From NCBI RefSeq assembly GCF_937958065.1, contig NZ_CALFXI010000020.1, forward strand, positions 1-16,422: a stretch of 16,422 nucleotides of DNA, given 5' to 3'. A program made the position numbers and the translations under genes. This document shows positions 1-8,165 of the stretch, in pieces; position 1 is the first letter of the stretch, and the number at the start of each line of letters is the position of its first letter. Below the pieces are notes generated by a model. The model ran no database searches and was not told the DNA's origin. It saw only the letters and a program-made list of their open reading frames with translations. The DNA is from an uncultured Steroidobacter sp. (lineage in GTDB: Bacteria; Pseudomonadota; Gammaproteobacteria; Steroidobacterales; Steroidobacteraceae).

Positions 1-422
1 CCCTGCCCGCCGATATCAATGACCATGGCGAGGTCGTTGGTGAGAGGCTCTTCGAGGGAACACGCGCGTTCCGCTGGACGCGCCAGGACGGGATGCAGGA
101 TCTCGGTGCGTTGTCAGGCGTCGATACGGATTTCTCCACGGCGAAGGGTATCAATCGGTGGGGCCACATCGTGGGTGGCAGCCAGTTCGAAACCGACGGG
201 CTCGTGCATGGGTTCATCTGGACGCAGAAGAGCGGGATGCTGGATCTCAACGACCGGATCCATCCCACCAGCCCGCTCGCCAATGTCCTCGTCGTGGGGG
301 GCGCGGCGGCGATCAACGACAGCGGCTGGATCGTGGGGGACGGATTCATCCCCGACGCGCCGGACCCGCAGCGCGCCTATGTACTTATCCCTCGTCGTGC
401 GGGCGAAGAACCCTGCTCGTGA
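1..422 (+). CDS. HAF-repeat protein, C-terminal part (cut by window edge)
   Basis: The reading frame is open from the left edge (first full codon at base 3) to TGA at 420-422, giving about 139 residues. It contains at least two copies of the HAF-type repeat: a block ending in AFRWT, then GMQDLGALSG, then a GIN-x-x-GxIVG block, and again GFIWT, GMLDL and INDSGWIVGDG. These match the probable extracellular repeat family, whose members carry tandem repeats of this kind, are usually exported, and have no firmly known biochemical role. The N-terminus and any signal peptide lie outside the window. The gene runs toward the permease gene on the other strand, so it is not part of the operons described here. 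The family call is fairly secure from the repeat motif; I infer no function. Confidence 0.8.
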   Translation, partial: LPADINDHGEVVGERLFEGTRAFRWTRQDGMQDLGALSGVDTDFSTAKGINRWGHIVGGSQFETDGLVHGFIWTQKSGMLDLNDRIHPTSPLANVLVVGGAAAINDSGWIVGDGFIPDAPDPQRAYVLIPRRAGEEPCS

Positions 423-671
423 CGTCGTGACGGGCGCGCCATTGATAGACGATCCTCGACCGATCCGCTCGAGCGTGCAAACTTCGGTCGCGATGACGCG
501 TTCACAAACGGCGTTCGCCCTGCGACTTCGCCGGCGGACTCTTCAATACGCGCAGCCCCAGCCGCTGAATGGACTGTAGCGGAAGCTCACCGAAAGAGAC
601 CGCTGCCGTAGATTACGGTCGACGAGCAACGCCATGCCAGCCTGAGCTTCGAGCCACGCGGCCTCACTAAG
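423..671. other. convergent intergenic gap without recognised genes
   Basis: This is the 249-base stretch between the stop of the HAF-repeat gene and the stop of the permease gene on the opposite strand. I see no convincing gene, RNA or strong intrinsic terminator. The best hairpin is a weak five-base CCGCT/AGCGG pair without a T tract. Open frames that cross it are extensions of out-of-frame readings of the HAF gene. Confidence 0.6.
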
Positions 672-2069
672 CTAGCTGGACCGGCGACGACCATACAGCG
701 CGTAGATGCACAGCCCGAGCGCGAGCCACACCGCGAATCTGAGCCACGTTGCCAGCGGCAGACCGATCATCATGCAGCCGCATACGATGATCGCGCCGAT
801 GGGCACCCAAGGTACGAACGGCGTGCGAAACGCGCGTGGCATATCGGGCCGCGTGCGCCGGAGCACGAGAACGCCGGCGGCGACGGCAATGAAAGCCAGC
901 AGCGCGCCGATGGAAACCAACTGCCCAAGCAGTGTGATAGGCAAGAACGCGGCCATGAGGGCCGCGATGATTGCCACCAGTATCGTCCCGACGACCGGCG
1001 TACGAAAGCGCGGATGGATGCGACCGAAGATCGGTGGCACCAAACCGTCGAGCGCCATCGAATAGAGAATTCGGGCCTGCGCCATCAGCACGACCAGCAG
1101 CACCGAAAACATGCCGATCATGGCACCGATCTCGACCAGCGGTTCCAGCCAGGCCAGATGGTCGCCCGCGGCGGCCACGGCGACCGCGACAGGGTGCGGA
1201 ACATTCAGATTCTTGTAGCTGGTCAACCCGGTCAGTACCAGCGACACTGGAATGAAGACTGCCGTGCATACCAGCAGCGAGCCGATGATCCCGAACGGGA
1301 TGTCACGCTGCGGATTTCTTGCTTCCTGCGCGGCTACGGACACCGTGTCGAAGCCCAGATACACAAAGAACGTTACAGCGGCGCCGCGAACGATGCCGCT
1401 CCACCCGAACTCGCCCCAGTTGCCGGTATTCGGTGGAATGAAGGGCGTCCAGTGATCGGGGTCGACGTACCAGAAACCGAAGACGATCACGAGCAGGACC
1501 ACGCCCACTTTTATGCACGTGATCGCGGCGTTCACGTTTGCCGACACCTGCACATTGCGAGCCGCGACAGCTGTCGCCACTGCCAGGATCGCAATGGCCG
1601 GCAGATCGGCGATGCCCGCGCCGATCTGCACGATACCGCTCGCATCGGTCGAAATCGGAGAACGAATGAACTCCTGCGGCAACTCCACGCCCGCACTCAT
1701 CAACAGACTGGTGAAGTACCCCGACCAGCCGACGCCGAGCATCGCCGTCGCCAGCATGTACTCGAGAATCAGCAGCCAGCCGACAATCCAGCCAATGAAT
1801 CGCCCGAAGGCAAGACTGCTATAGGCATAGGCGCTGCCGGCGACCGGATACATCGCCGCGAGTTCCGAGTAGCAAAGCCCGGCGAGCGCGCACCCCAAGG
1901 CCGCCAGCAAGAATGAAACGACCAGCGAGGGCCCGGCGAACTGGGCCGCCGCCGGCCCAGGTACGACGAAAATTCCAGAGCCAATGATCGCGCCGAGGCC
2001 GATGGCGAGCAGCTGTGGCCTGCCGAGAACTCTCGCCAGCTGCGGTGTCGTAGTCTCGTTCAAGCTCAA
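672..2069 (-). CDS. APC-superfamily amino acid permease
   Basis: This 465-residue inner-membrane transporter starts at TTG (2069) and ends at TAG. About twelve hydrophobic segments span nearly the whole length. The first has the GLGAIIGSGIF signature (residues 24-34), the Gly-rich unwound helix that binds the substrate amino group in APC-superfamily transporters. The segment with YSELAAMYPVAGSAYAYS is also characteristic of this superfamily, and the overall style is closest to YfnA/cationic amino acid transporter-like permeases. Such proteins take up amino acids with protons or by exchange; the substrate here cannot be read from sequence. The gene lies 35 bases after the CocE-type hydrolase and is probably the last gene of the sigma/FecR/TonB-receptor operon, where it would import the amino acid released by the exported enzymes. 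The start rests on reading frame only: a GAGAG about ten bases upstream is a weak ribosome-binding site, and the TTG two codons further in is an alternative. Confidence 0.88.
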   Translation of the reverse strand: MSLNETTTPQLARVLGRPQLLAIGLGAIIGSGIFVVPGPAAAQFAGPSLVVSFLLAALGCALAGLCYSELAAMYPVAGSAYAYSSLAFGRFIGWIVGWLLILEYMLATAMLGVGWSGYFTSLLMSAGVELPQEFIRSPISTDASGIVQIGAGIADLPAIAILAVATAVAARNVQVSANVNAAITCIKVGVVLLVIVFGFWYVDPDHWTPFIPPNTGNWGEFGWSGIVRGAAVTFFVYLGFDTVSVAAQEARNPQRDIPFGIIGSLLVCTAVFIPVSLVLTGLTSYKNLNVPHPVAVAVAAAGDHLAWLEPLVEIGAMIGMFSVLLVVLMAQARILYSMALDGLVPPIFGRIHPRFRTPVVGTILVAIIAALMAAFLPITLLGQLVSIGALLAFIAVAAGVLVLRRTRPDMPRAFRTPFVPWVPIGAIIVCGCMMIGLPLATWLRFAVWLALGLCIYALYGRRRSS

Positions 2070-2104
2070 GCTCGCAGTTCTCTCATCCCACCCGCACGAG
2101 CTCG

Positions 2105-3985
2105 CTACTTCTTTGACGTGAGCTCGAGCGCGGCAGAAGCCGCTTGCAGAGCCATCGTCGGCAGCTCGATCCTCGAAGGATGTTGCGCCGATTGATGGAT
2201 GCGAATCGTTGCGACCGCGCCCTTCGACTCATCGAAGTTGCGCCCGCCTGTATGCAGGTTGCGTTCGAAGTTCGGGAAGTTGGATCCTGCGACCTCCAGC
2301 CGCACGCGATGGCCCGCGGGGAAATGGTTGGAAGTGATGAGCCCGCTGATCTTGACCTCGTAGACCTGGTCCTTCTGCAGCAGGCGCGGCCGATCCACAC
2401 CATCGCGATAGCGCAATCTCAGAATCGTGTCGTAGAGATTGAAGGCGCGCCCATCGGGATACACATCGACCAGCTTCAGCGCGATATCCGCATCCGGCAC
2501 GTCTACGGAAACATACAGCGTAGCGTTGACCTCGCCGACGACCGACAGCGGTGCAGTCAGAGCTTCCGTGCTGTAGACCAACACATCATTCCGGGCTTCG
2601 ACACTGCGTTGGTCCTGGGCGACGCTCGGGTCGCAACAGCCAGCGCCCTTCGAGGGCACCGGATTGAACGGATCCGAACGGAACTCGCTCCAGGGCGCAG
2701 CGGATCCGACCTGGTTCGACAGCCGGCCATCGCCGAATACCGAGTTCGCACTGGCCGTGCTCGAGAGGTGATACGTCACCGACCTGGTTTTGGAGAGCGG
2801 CCATCGATCCCCGTCAAGCCAACGATTCGACGCCATCACCGCAGCCTTGATGCGGGGCCGTTTCAGGACGTCGTTCTGCTCGCCTTTCAACCAGTAGCCG
2901 AACCACTCGATATAGAGCCCGTCGTAATCGAATCGCCCGTCGCCGACCTCGCGATCCCCTACTCGGGTCTGCTCGGTGGCGCGTTCCATGGCGCAATGTG
3001 ATGTCGGCGCCATGATGAGGAACTGGTTCGGATCGTCCTGCACCTGTTCGAACATCTTGACGGTCTCGTACGCACCCACGTCGTACCAGCCGTTGACGTG
3101 CAATGTCGGCACCTTCAACCGCTCGCCCTTGCGCATGTGTCCCGAAGCATTCCAGTCCTCATCCACAGGGGATAAACGAACGAAGCGGTCGAAATCCGAC
3201 GCGGGAACGCCGGCCGCTTTCAGAATGTCCTGGCTCGGCAGATGCCAAAGTGCGTTCGGCAGCCTGGCCAGGGGATCGACACGTTGCAACGGATTGGAAT
3301 CGATGATGCGCGCCCGCTCGTCCGCGCTCAGAGAGCTGGGCAGCTTGTATCTGTGCGTCTGGCCGTACACGGCGTACCAGTGAGCCCACGGTCCGATCTG
3401 TGGAACGCCGCCTTTGTAGAACAATCCTCGCGAGTCGCCAGCAATGGTGCCGACGCCTGCGCCAGCAGATCCGGCGATAGCTGCTTTGTGCGCCGGATGG
3501 CCTTCGCTTGCCAGCGCAAGTTGATTCTCCGCAGACGATGAGCAACCGTAAGTTCCGACGTTGCCATTCGACCAGCGCTGCCCGGCGATCCACGTCAGGG
3601 TCTGCCCGCCGTCGCTCTTCACCTGGGGAAGAAAACTGAAGTCGCCTTCGGACCACTGCGTGCCGCGTTCGTTCTGCACGACCACTGCGAATCCGTTCTC
3701 GAGCAGTCGATGCACGAAGCCTCGCGAATTCAGCCCAAGCGTGAAAGCGTACGGAGTCCGCATCAACACGGTTGGCAGGCGCCGCCCCTCAGCAGACTTT
3801 GGCAACAACACGTAGGTCGACAGACGCACGCCGTCCGCCATCGGCACCATGATCTCGCGATACAGAGTGCCGACATCCTCGATTCCCAGCGCTTCCGGCA
3901 ACGGCTTGTCGGAGCCCAGCTCGGCAGCCCATGCCGGGACGCATAGCGAAAGCGAAAGAGCGAAAATCGCGGCGCTTCTGAACAT
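2105..3985 (-). CDS. exported CocE/NonD-family hydrolase (X-Pro dipeptidyl-peptidase S15 type)
   Basis: This is a 626-residue serine hydrolase from the ATG at 3985. Residues 1-20 form a clean signal peptide (MFRSAAIFALSLSLC, ending in AWA), so the enzyme should be periplasmic or secreted. An alpha/beta-hydrolase domain follows, with the family triad placed as Ser149 in GTYGCSSS, Asp302 in HVNGWYDVG and His330 in APTSHC. A PepX_C-type beta-sandwich lies in the C-terminal third (DQRSVEARNDVLVYSTEAL, then VSVDVPDADIALKLVDVYPDG). Family members include cocaine esterase, glutaryl-7-ACA acylase and alpha-amino acid ester hydrolases, which cleave esters or amides of carboxylic and amino acids. An upstream ATG at 4045 overlaps the amidohydrolase stop as ATGA, but it would add 20 residues before the signal peptide and lacks a good ribosome site, so I chose 3985. 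The gene lies between the amidohydrolase and the permease. The family is clear; the substrate is unknown. Confidence 0.9.
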   Translation of the reverse strand: MFRSAAIFALSLSLCVPAWAAELGSDKPLPEALGIEDVGTLYREIMVPMADGVRLSTYVLLPKSAEGRRLPTVLMRTPYAFTLGLNSRGFVHRLLENGFAVVVQNERGTQWSEGDFSFLPQVKSDGGQTLTWIAGQRWSNGNVGTYGCSSSAENQLALASEGHPAHKAAIAGSAGAGVGTIAGDSRGLFYKGGVPQIGPWAHWYAVYGQTHRYKLPSSLSADERARIIDSNPLQRVDPLARLPNALWHLPSQDILKAAGVPASDFDRFVRLSPVDEDWNASGHMRKGERLKVPTLHVNGWYDVGAYETVKMFEQVQDDPNQFLIMAPTSHCAMERATEQTRVGDREVGDGRFDYDGLYIEWFGYWLKGEQNDVLKRPRIKAAVMASNRWLDGDRWPLSKTRSVTYHLSSTASANSVFGDGRLSNQVGSAAPWSEFRSDPFNPVPSKGAGCCDPSVAQDQRSVEARNDVLVYSTEALTAPLSVVGEVNATLYVSVDVPDADIALKLVDVYPDGRAFNLYDTILRLRYRDGVDRPRLLQKDQVYEVKISGLITSNHFPAGHRVRLEVAGSNFPNFERNLHTGGRNFDESKGAVATIRIHQSAQHPSRIELPTMALQAASAALELTSKK

Positions 3986-3993
3986 GTTGATCG

Positions 3994-4000
3994 TCCCCTT
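3994..4000 (-). promoter_or_regulatory. ribosome-binding site deciding the CocE-type hydrolase start
   Basis: Read on the minus strand this is AAGGGGA, eight bases before the ATG at 3985. It supports that ATG, which opens directly on a signal peptide, over the upstream ATG at 4045 that overlaps the previous gene. Confidence 0.65.
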
Positions 4001-4041
4001 ACCCATCGATAAGCGTCCGCGAGGGCTCCAACTTGCCGTTG

Positions 4042-5574
4042 TCATTCCGCTCCGGTGTCGCGTCGATAGATGAACGGCTTGGTGGGCAGCGCCTTCCTGT
4101 CGATGACGACACCATCGCGCATCACATCGCTGATCTTGCGAATGTTTGCAATGTCCTTGAGCGGATCGGCATCGAGGATCACCAGATCCGCGACTTTGCC
4201 CGCCTCCAGCGTGCCCACTTTATCGATCAGATAGGTAGCCTCCGCACCGCGACGTGTTGCTGAGATCAACGCTTCCTTGGGAGACATCCCGGCCGCTACG
4301 AGGCCTTCGATCGCGCTCAGGGTTCCCGTGCCCATGTCCGAATAGAACGGCAGGAAGTCCGGGGTCAGGCCGGGCGGAACCATCGGCGTGCTGTCCGTCC
4401 CGATCACGATCTTGCACCCGCCTTCGATCAGACGCTCCTGGTTGATCAGCGCGCTCGCCATCGAGTGTCGCTCGGCGCCCGTGGTTGCATTCGTCAACGC
4501 CGCAGGCAGACGGCTGGTGGAATCCCGGTCCGCGTTGTCGACTTTCGCTCGCGCCTCCCGGACGGCCTGCTGTGCTCGCACCGACTCGGCATCTTCACGG
4601 GTCAAGTGATCGACCAGGTGCTTGTGGTCGGGCGTCCGATTCATGTTGGTGAACGGCGCGAAATACGTGTTGCTCTTGCAGATCTCCGCGAGCAGCGACG
4701 GCCGGAACTCCAGGTTGACGAGGTCCGCATGCGTGATGATGTTGGCTCCGGTGGCTACCGCCAGTCGGTGCCCCTCCACCGAACCGGAATGAACGGTGAC
4801 CGACAGCCCTCGCGCGTGGGCGGCATCCACGATGGCTTTATGAACCTCGGCGGAGAACGTCAGCGAGATCGGCGGGAAGATGTCATGCGAGGTCGTGCCG
4901 ATCTTGATGAAATCCGGCCCCAGATCCATGTACCGATTCACCGCTTTGACCACATCGTCGGGATACATGGCGGTCAGATCCGTGCCCGTGCCTTGAACGA
5001 ACCATTGGTTCATCGCGTGCTGGAGCGGTGTCGGCGGCTTGCCGCCATTTTCAGACGCCGAGGCCGGACCGCCCCAGCCGATGATGTTGCCGCCGACGAG
5101 CAATCGCGGACCGACGGCTTCGCCACGATTGATACGATCTCGCACCTCCATCAAGGGCAGCAGCGGTCCGTAAGTGTCGAGGATGGTCGTGACGCCATAC
5201 TTCAGCGCCTCCTGCGCGCCTTCCAGCGAATAACCATACTTGGCGTACGGATCCTGCTCACCATAGGCATAGAGCGCGAACAACTCGCTCTGGAAAAATC
5301 CGCTGATGTGCACGTTGGTGTCGATCAGGCCGGGGATCACATACTTGCCACGGGCATCGATCTTGCGAGCGTCCTTGGGCACGTCGACCTTGTGCCTGGC
5401 ACCGACCGCGACGATCTTTCCGTTCTGAATGATCATGGTGCCGCCGCTGATGGGAGGCGCATCGGTGCCATCGATGATGGTCGCGCCGACGATGGCGATG
5501 GGTTGTTGCTGAGCCCAGGCAGCCGGGCCAACGAACGTCGAGGCGACCAACAACGTCGCGATCTTGCCACGCAT
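4042..5574 (-). CDS. exported amidohydrolase, imidazolonepropionase-like
   Basis: This is a 510-residue metal-dependent hydrolase of the amidohydrolase superfamily. Residues 1-21 are a signal peptide (ending PAAWA, then QQQ), so it acts in the periplasm. A small beta-sandwich segment (IAIVGATIIDGTDAP) leads into the TIM barrel. The superfamily metal-site elements are present at PGLIDTNVH (N87, H89), PDFIKIG (K224, the usual carboxylated lysine), VTVHSG (H262), IITHAD (H282) and IGTDS (D394). The first His of the usual HxH pair is therefore Asn. The closing ADLVILDADPL segment is typical of the family. Exported relatives include Xaa-Pro and Xaa-Arg dipeptidases and N-acyl amino acid or amide hydrolases; the substrate here is not determined. 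A GGGAGA ribosome site lies six bases before the ATG. It follows the TonB receptor by 46 bases that carry an intrinsic terminator, and its stop lies 56 bases before the preferred start of the CocE-type hydrolase. Confidence 0.88.
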   Translation of the reverse strand: MRGKIATLLVASTFVGPAAWAQQQPIAIVGATIIDGTDAPPISGGTMIIQNGKIVAVGARHKVDVPKDARKIDARGKYVIPGLIDTNVHISGFFQSELFALYAYGEQDPYAKYGYSLEGAQEALKYGVTTILDTYGPLLPLMEVRDRINRGEAVGPRLLVGGNIIGWGGPASASENGGKPPTPLQHAMNQWFVQGTGTDLTAMYPDDVVKAVNRYMDLGPDFIKIGTTSHDIFPPISLTFSAEVHKAIVDAAHARGLSVTVHSGSVEGHRLAVATGANIITHADLVNLEFRPSLLAEICKSNTYFAPFTNMNRTPDHKHLVDHLTREDAESVRAQQAVREARAKVDNADRDSTSRLPAALTNATTGAERHSMASALINQERLIEGGCKIVIGTDSTPMVPPGLTPDFLPFYSDMGTGTLSAIEGLVAAGMSPKEALISATRRGAEATYLIDKVGTLEAGKVADLVILDADPLKDIANIRKISDVMRDGVVIDRKALPTKPFIYRRDTGAE

Positions 5575-5592
5575 GGAATTTCTCCCGCAGTC

Positions 5593-5615
5593 AAAAAAAA
5601 GGGCGCGAGACGCGC
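5593..5615 (-). terminator. Rho-independent terminator or attenuator after the TonB receptor gene
   Basis: On the minus strand a five-base all-GC stem (GCGCG, loop TCT, CGCGC) at 5603-5615 is followed by CC and eight T residues (5593-5600). It begins six bases after the receptor stop codon. This is the classic layout of an intrinsic terminator, although the stem is short. Because the amidohydrolase gene starts only 19 bases further on in the same direction and has no obvious promoter, partial read-through is the likely arrangement, giving more receptor than hydrolase mRNA. Confidence 0.6.
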
Positions 5616-5620
5616 TTCAG

Positions 5621-8062
5621 TCAGTTGAAGCTTTTGCCGAGTCGCAGACCGAGCGTCCTGGGCCGCGGCCGCACGTTCTGACCGACGCTGTCCCAGGCAT
5701 TGCTGTTGCCGGACTCGTTCAGCAGGTTCTCGCCGAAGATCTCGAAGGACCAGCCGCTCCATTCGGCGTGAACGCGCGCGCTGAGAAGATTCATGATGTC
5801 CGATTCGCCGCGCGGATCGATCAGCCCGGACGTCCGGTTCGTGGTTACGGACTTGCCGATCTCGCTGTAATCGACTCTCAGGAAGCCGGGCACATCGTTG
5901 AACCAATCGAGCTCGTAGGTTCCGGAGACGTTGAAGGTGTAGTCCGGCACCAGATCGAGCGGATCGCCCACCCGGTGCGAGGCGGAGCTCGCCCCTTTCA
6001 GGCTGGTCACTTCGGTGTCGGTGACGCTGCCGTTGACTCCCAGGCTGAATGCGTCGGTGACGCGCCACTCCAGTGCTGCCTCGACTCCTTTGATTTCCGC
6101 CTCGCCCACATTGGAGATCCTTTGCCCCACGAGATCGTCCGTGAGCACGACGGCAAGCGTTTGCGCCTTCTGATACTCGCTGAAGAAGGTCGCGAGCTCG
6201 GCCACCAGCGTACGATCGAAGAATTCGCCCTTGATGCCGAGGTCGTATGAGACCAGATCCTCCGGATCGTACGGCGCCCCTCGGACCTGGCTGAAGCCGC
6301 CGCTTCTGAACCCTTTGGCGACATTCAGATAGATCATCGTGTTCGCGTTCAGATCGTAGGATGCATAGATCCGCGGCGTCAGTGCATCGAAGGTTTCCTG
6401 TTCCACCGTTCGTTCCGGGCTGGCCGCGTTCGGCAGCCTGATCATCTCGACGTCATCGTAGAAATAACGCAGGCCGGCACCGACCTCCAGGCGCTCGTTC
6501 AGTGCATAAGAAACGTTGGCGAACACGGCCGAGGATCTGGACGAGCTCTCGAAAGCGTCCCCAACCGTGCCAGCCGCCACCGCGCCGAACATTTGCGCAG
6601 CCACGGTGCGGCTGGTAGTGTCGAGGTCGCGATAGTAGGCGCCGAGATCCCAGGTGAACGGGCCGTCGCCGTTGGAATTCAAACGGATTTCCTGTGTGAA
6701 CGTCTGGTTCTGGCGCTCGTCCGTGCTGATCAGCCCGAGCGGCGGAAAGCCTGGCGGGAACACCGACAGACGCAGGAACTGATTGGTGACGCTCGCGCGC
6801 TCGTCTTCGATGTAGCTGCTGGCGCTCAACAGATCGAACGCCCCGAAGTCGTAGGTGGCGGTAATGTTGAAGAGCTTGTAATCGCTGCCGCCGGCAAGAT
6901 CCTGGTCCGCAAGCACCGGCGTGAAGCGATAGTGCTCGTCCATTCCCGCCGGCGTACTGTCGAAGTTCTGATCGCTCACGACGGCCGTGCCTTTTATCTC
7001 GAGCCGGTCCGTCGGCCGCCACAGCCCCTTGACCCGGACGTTGATGAGCTCGGAACCATTCGCGTCTGCGCGAGATTCGGCGGGAATGTCGACCCAACCG
7101 CCCATATTCTCGTAAACGGTCGCGATCCGGAAACCGAGCACCTCATCGACGACCGGCAGATTCACGACGCCACGGATCGTTTGACTCGGATCCCCGCCAC
7201 GCGTGAAAGATTGCGACAGATCCAGCATGCCGCCAACGCCATCGAACTGCGGATCGTTCGAGATCAAACGAATGGTGCCGCCCACCGATCCTTCGCCATA
7301 GAGCGTTCCTTGCGGCCCCTTCAACACTTCGACCCGATTCAGGTCGTAGAGCGGCAAATTGAGCTGGCCCTGCAGACCGCCCTTCGCCACGGGCGTCTCG
7401 TCGAAATAGATGCCGACGAGCGCGGAGCTTCCCGACATGTTGCCCACACCGCGCATCGTGTACGTGTTGCCGCCGTTTCCTGACTCCAGGACCGACAACG
7501 AAGGCGTGCTGCGCGCCACGGCTTCCAGCGAAGCCATGCCTGCCCGCTCGATGTTTTCATTGCCGAGCACCGAGATGCTCATCGGCACCTCAAGGACTGT
7601 CTGTCCGCGACGCTGCGCCGTTACGATGATTTCGGTGAGCACATTCTCACTGGCCTGCGAGAGATCGGAAGCAGTCTCGGATGTCCGCGAAGATGGAGCG
7701 GTCACTTCGGGATCGTCGTTATCGGGTTTGCCCGGCGGCGGCGATTCCAGTTGCCGTTGCACAACAATGGTATCGGCCGAGGTGCGACGCGCGGCGAGAC
7801 GCGTTCCGCTCAACAGCTTTTGAATTGCCTCCTCCACCGTCAGTTCGGCATGAATGGCGCCGGCGCTCAAGCCTTTCACCAGCGCGGGCTCGAAGATCAC
7901 ATTCGTATTGGTCTGACGGCCGATGGAGCGCAGCGCATCGCCGAGATCCTGCGCAGGAACATCGACTTTGAATGCCGCCTGTGCCAGCGCGAGCGAAGGC
8001 AGAGCTGCGGCGAGCGCGGCGATGGTGACGCGCGAAGCAGCGCGTCGTCGGCCTCTAAACAT
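5621..8062 (-). CDS. TonB-dependent outer-membrane receptor with N-terminal STN signalling domain
   Basis: This is an 813-residue outer-membrane transporter. Residues 1-27 are a signal peptide (ending LPSLALA). An STN (secretin/TonB short N-terminal) domain follows at about 30-103, beginning FKVDVPAQDLGDALRSIGRQT. A Pro/Ser/Asp-rich linker leads to the TonB box region TEIIVTAQRR at 143-152. The plug domain spans about 155-275 (PMSISVLGNENIERAG, YTMRGVG, VEVLKGPQGTLYGEGSVGG). The rest is a 22-strand barrel, including the family-typical NVAKGFRSGGFSQVRG, and the protein ends in LRLGKSFN. Receptors with an STN domain are transducers: ligand binding is relayed to a FecR-type protein, which controls an ECF sigma factor. 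Both partners lie directly upstream. The ligand is unknown; the barrel style resembles sphingomonad and Steroidobacter-type receptors for organic nutrients more than a recognisable siderophore receptor. The frame stays open 80 residues further upstream, but that part is low-quality sequence covering the promoter, and the ATG at 8062 has a good ribosome site. Confidence 0.95.
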   Translation of the reverse strand: MFRGRRRAASRVTIAALAAALPSLALAQAAFKVDVPAQDLGDALRSIGRQTNTNVIFEPALVKGLSAGAIHAELTVEEAIQKLLSGTRLAARRTSADTIVVQRQLESPPPGKPDNDDPEVTAPSSRTSETASDLSQASENVLTEIIVTAQRRGQTVLEVPMSISVLGNENIERAGMASLEAVARSTPSLSVLESGNGGNTYTMRGVGNMSGSSALVGIYFDETPVAKGGLQGQLNLPLYDLNRVEVLKGPQGTLYGEGSVGGTIRLISNDPQFDGVGGMLDLSQSFTRGGDPSQTIRGVVNLPVVDEVLGFRIATVYENMGGWVDIPAESRADANGSELINVRVKGLWRPTDRLEIKGTAVVSDQNFDSTPAGMDEHYRFTPVLADQDLAGGSDYKLFNITATYDFGAFDLLSASSYIEDERASVTNQFLRLSVFPPGFPPLGLISTDERQNQTFTQEIRLNSNGDGPFTWDLGAYYRDLDTTSRTVAAQMFGAVAAGTVGDAFESSSRSSAVFANVSYALNERLEVGAGLRYFYDDVEMIRLPNAASPERTVEQETFDALTPRIYASYDLNANTMIYLNVAKGFRSGGFSQVRGAPYDPEDLVSYDLGIKGEFFDRTLVAELATFFSEYQKAQTLAVVLTDDLVGQRISNVGEAEIKGVEAALEWRVTDAFSLGVNGSVTDTEVTSLKGASSASHRVGDPLDLVPDYTFNVSGTYELDWFNDVPGFLRVDYSEIGKSVTTNRTSGLIDPRGESDIMNLLSARVHAEWSGWSFEIFGENLLNESGNSNAWDSVGQNVRPRPRTLGLRLGKSFN

Positions 8063-8068
8063 GACCAG

Positions 8069-8074
8069 CTCCCC
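8069..8074 (-). promoter_or_regulatory. ribosome-binding site of the TonB receptor gene
   Basis: On the minus strand this is GGGGAG, six bases before the ATG at 8062. It fixes the receptor start at the beginning of the signal peptide. Confidence 0.75.
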
Positions 8075-8095
8075 TGTAATAATAATCGTGGAGCT

Positions 8096-8123
8096 GTAGA
8101 CGGCTGGCGATTGCGAAACCTCA
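8096..8123 (-). promoter_or_regulatory. predicted ECF-sigma promoter of the TonB receptor gene (motif copy 1)
   Basis: On the minus strand a -35-like TGAGGTTTCGC is followed by a -10-like CGTCTAC. The -10 block starts 13 bases after GGTTT and ends 33 bases before the receptor ATG, leaving a leader of about 25 bases that includes the ribosome site. A -10 with CGTC is typical of many ECF sigma factors. A copy with the same two blocks and identical spacing occurs at 9749-9776. Being upstream of the signal-transducing receptor is where FecI-type sigma factors act. The motif is seen directly; its recognition by the sigma factor of this locus is inference. Confidence 0.65.
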
Positions 8124-8165
8124 GTCGAGTCAGAAAATTTTTGCGAGCTTCGGGTACCAGCGACG

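Noticed and set aside
3986..4045. Upstream ATG for the CocE-type hydrolase, overlapping the amidohydrolase stop as ATGA
   Set aside because: Attractive as a coupled start, but it would bury the signal peptide 20 residues in; the ATG at 3985 has a better ribosome site. Kept as an alternative only.
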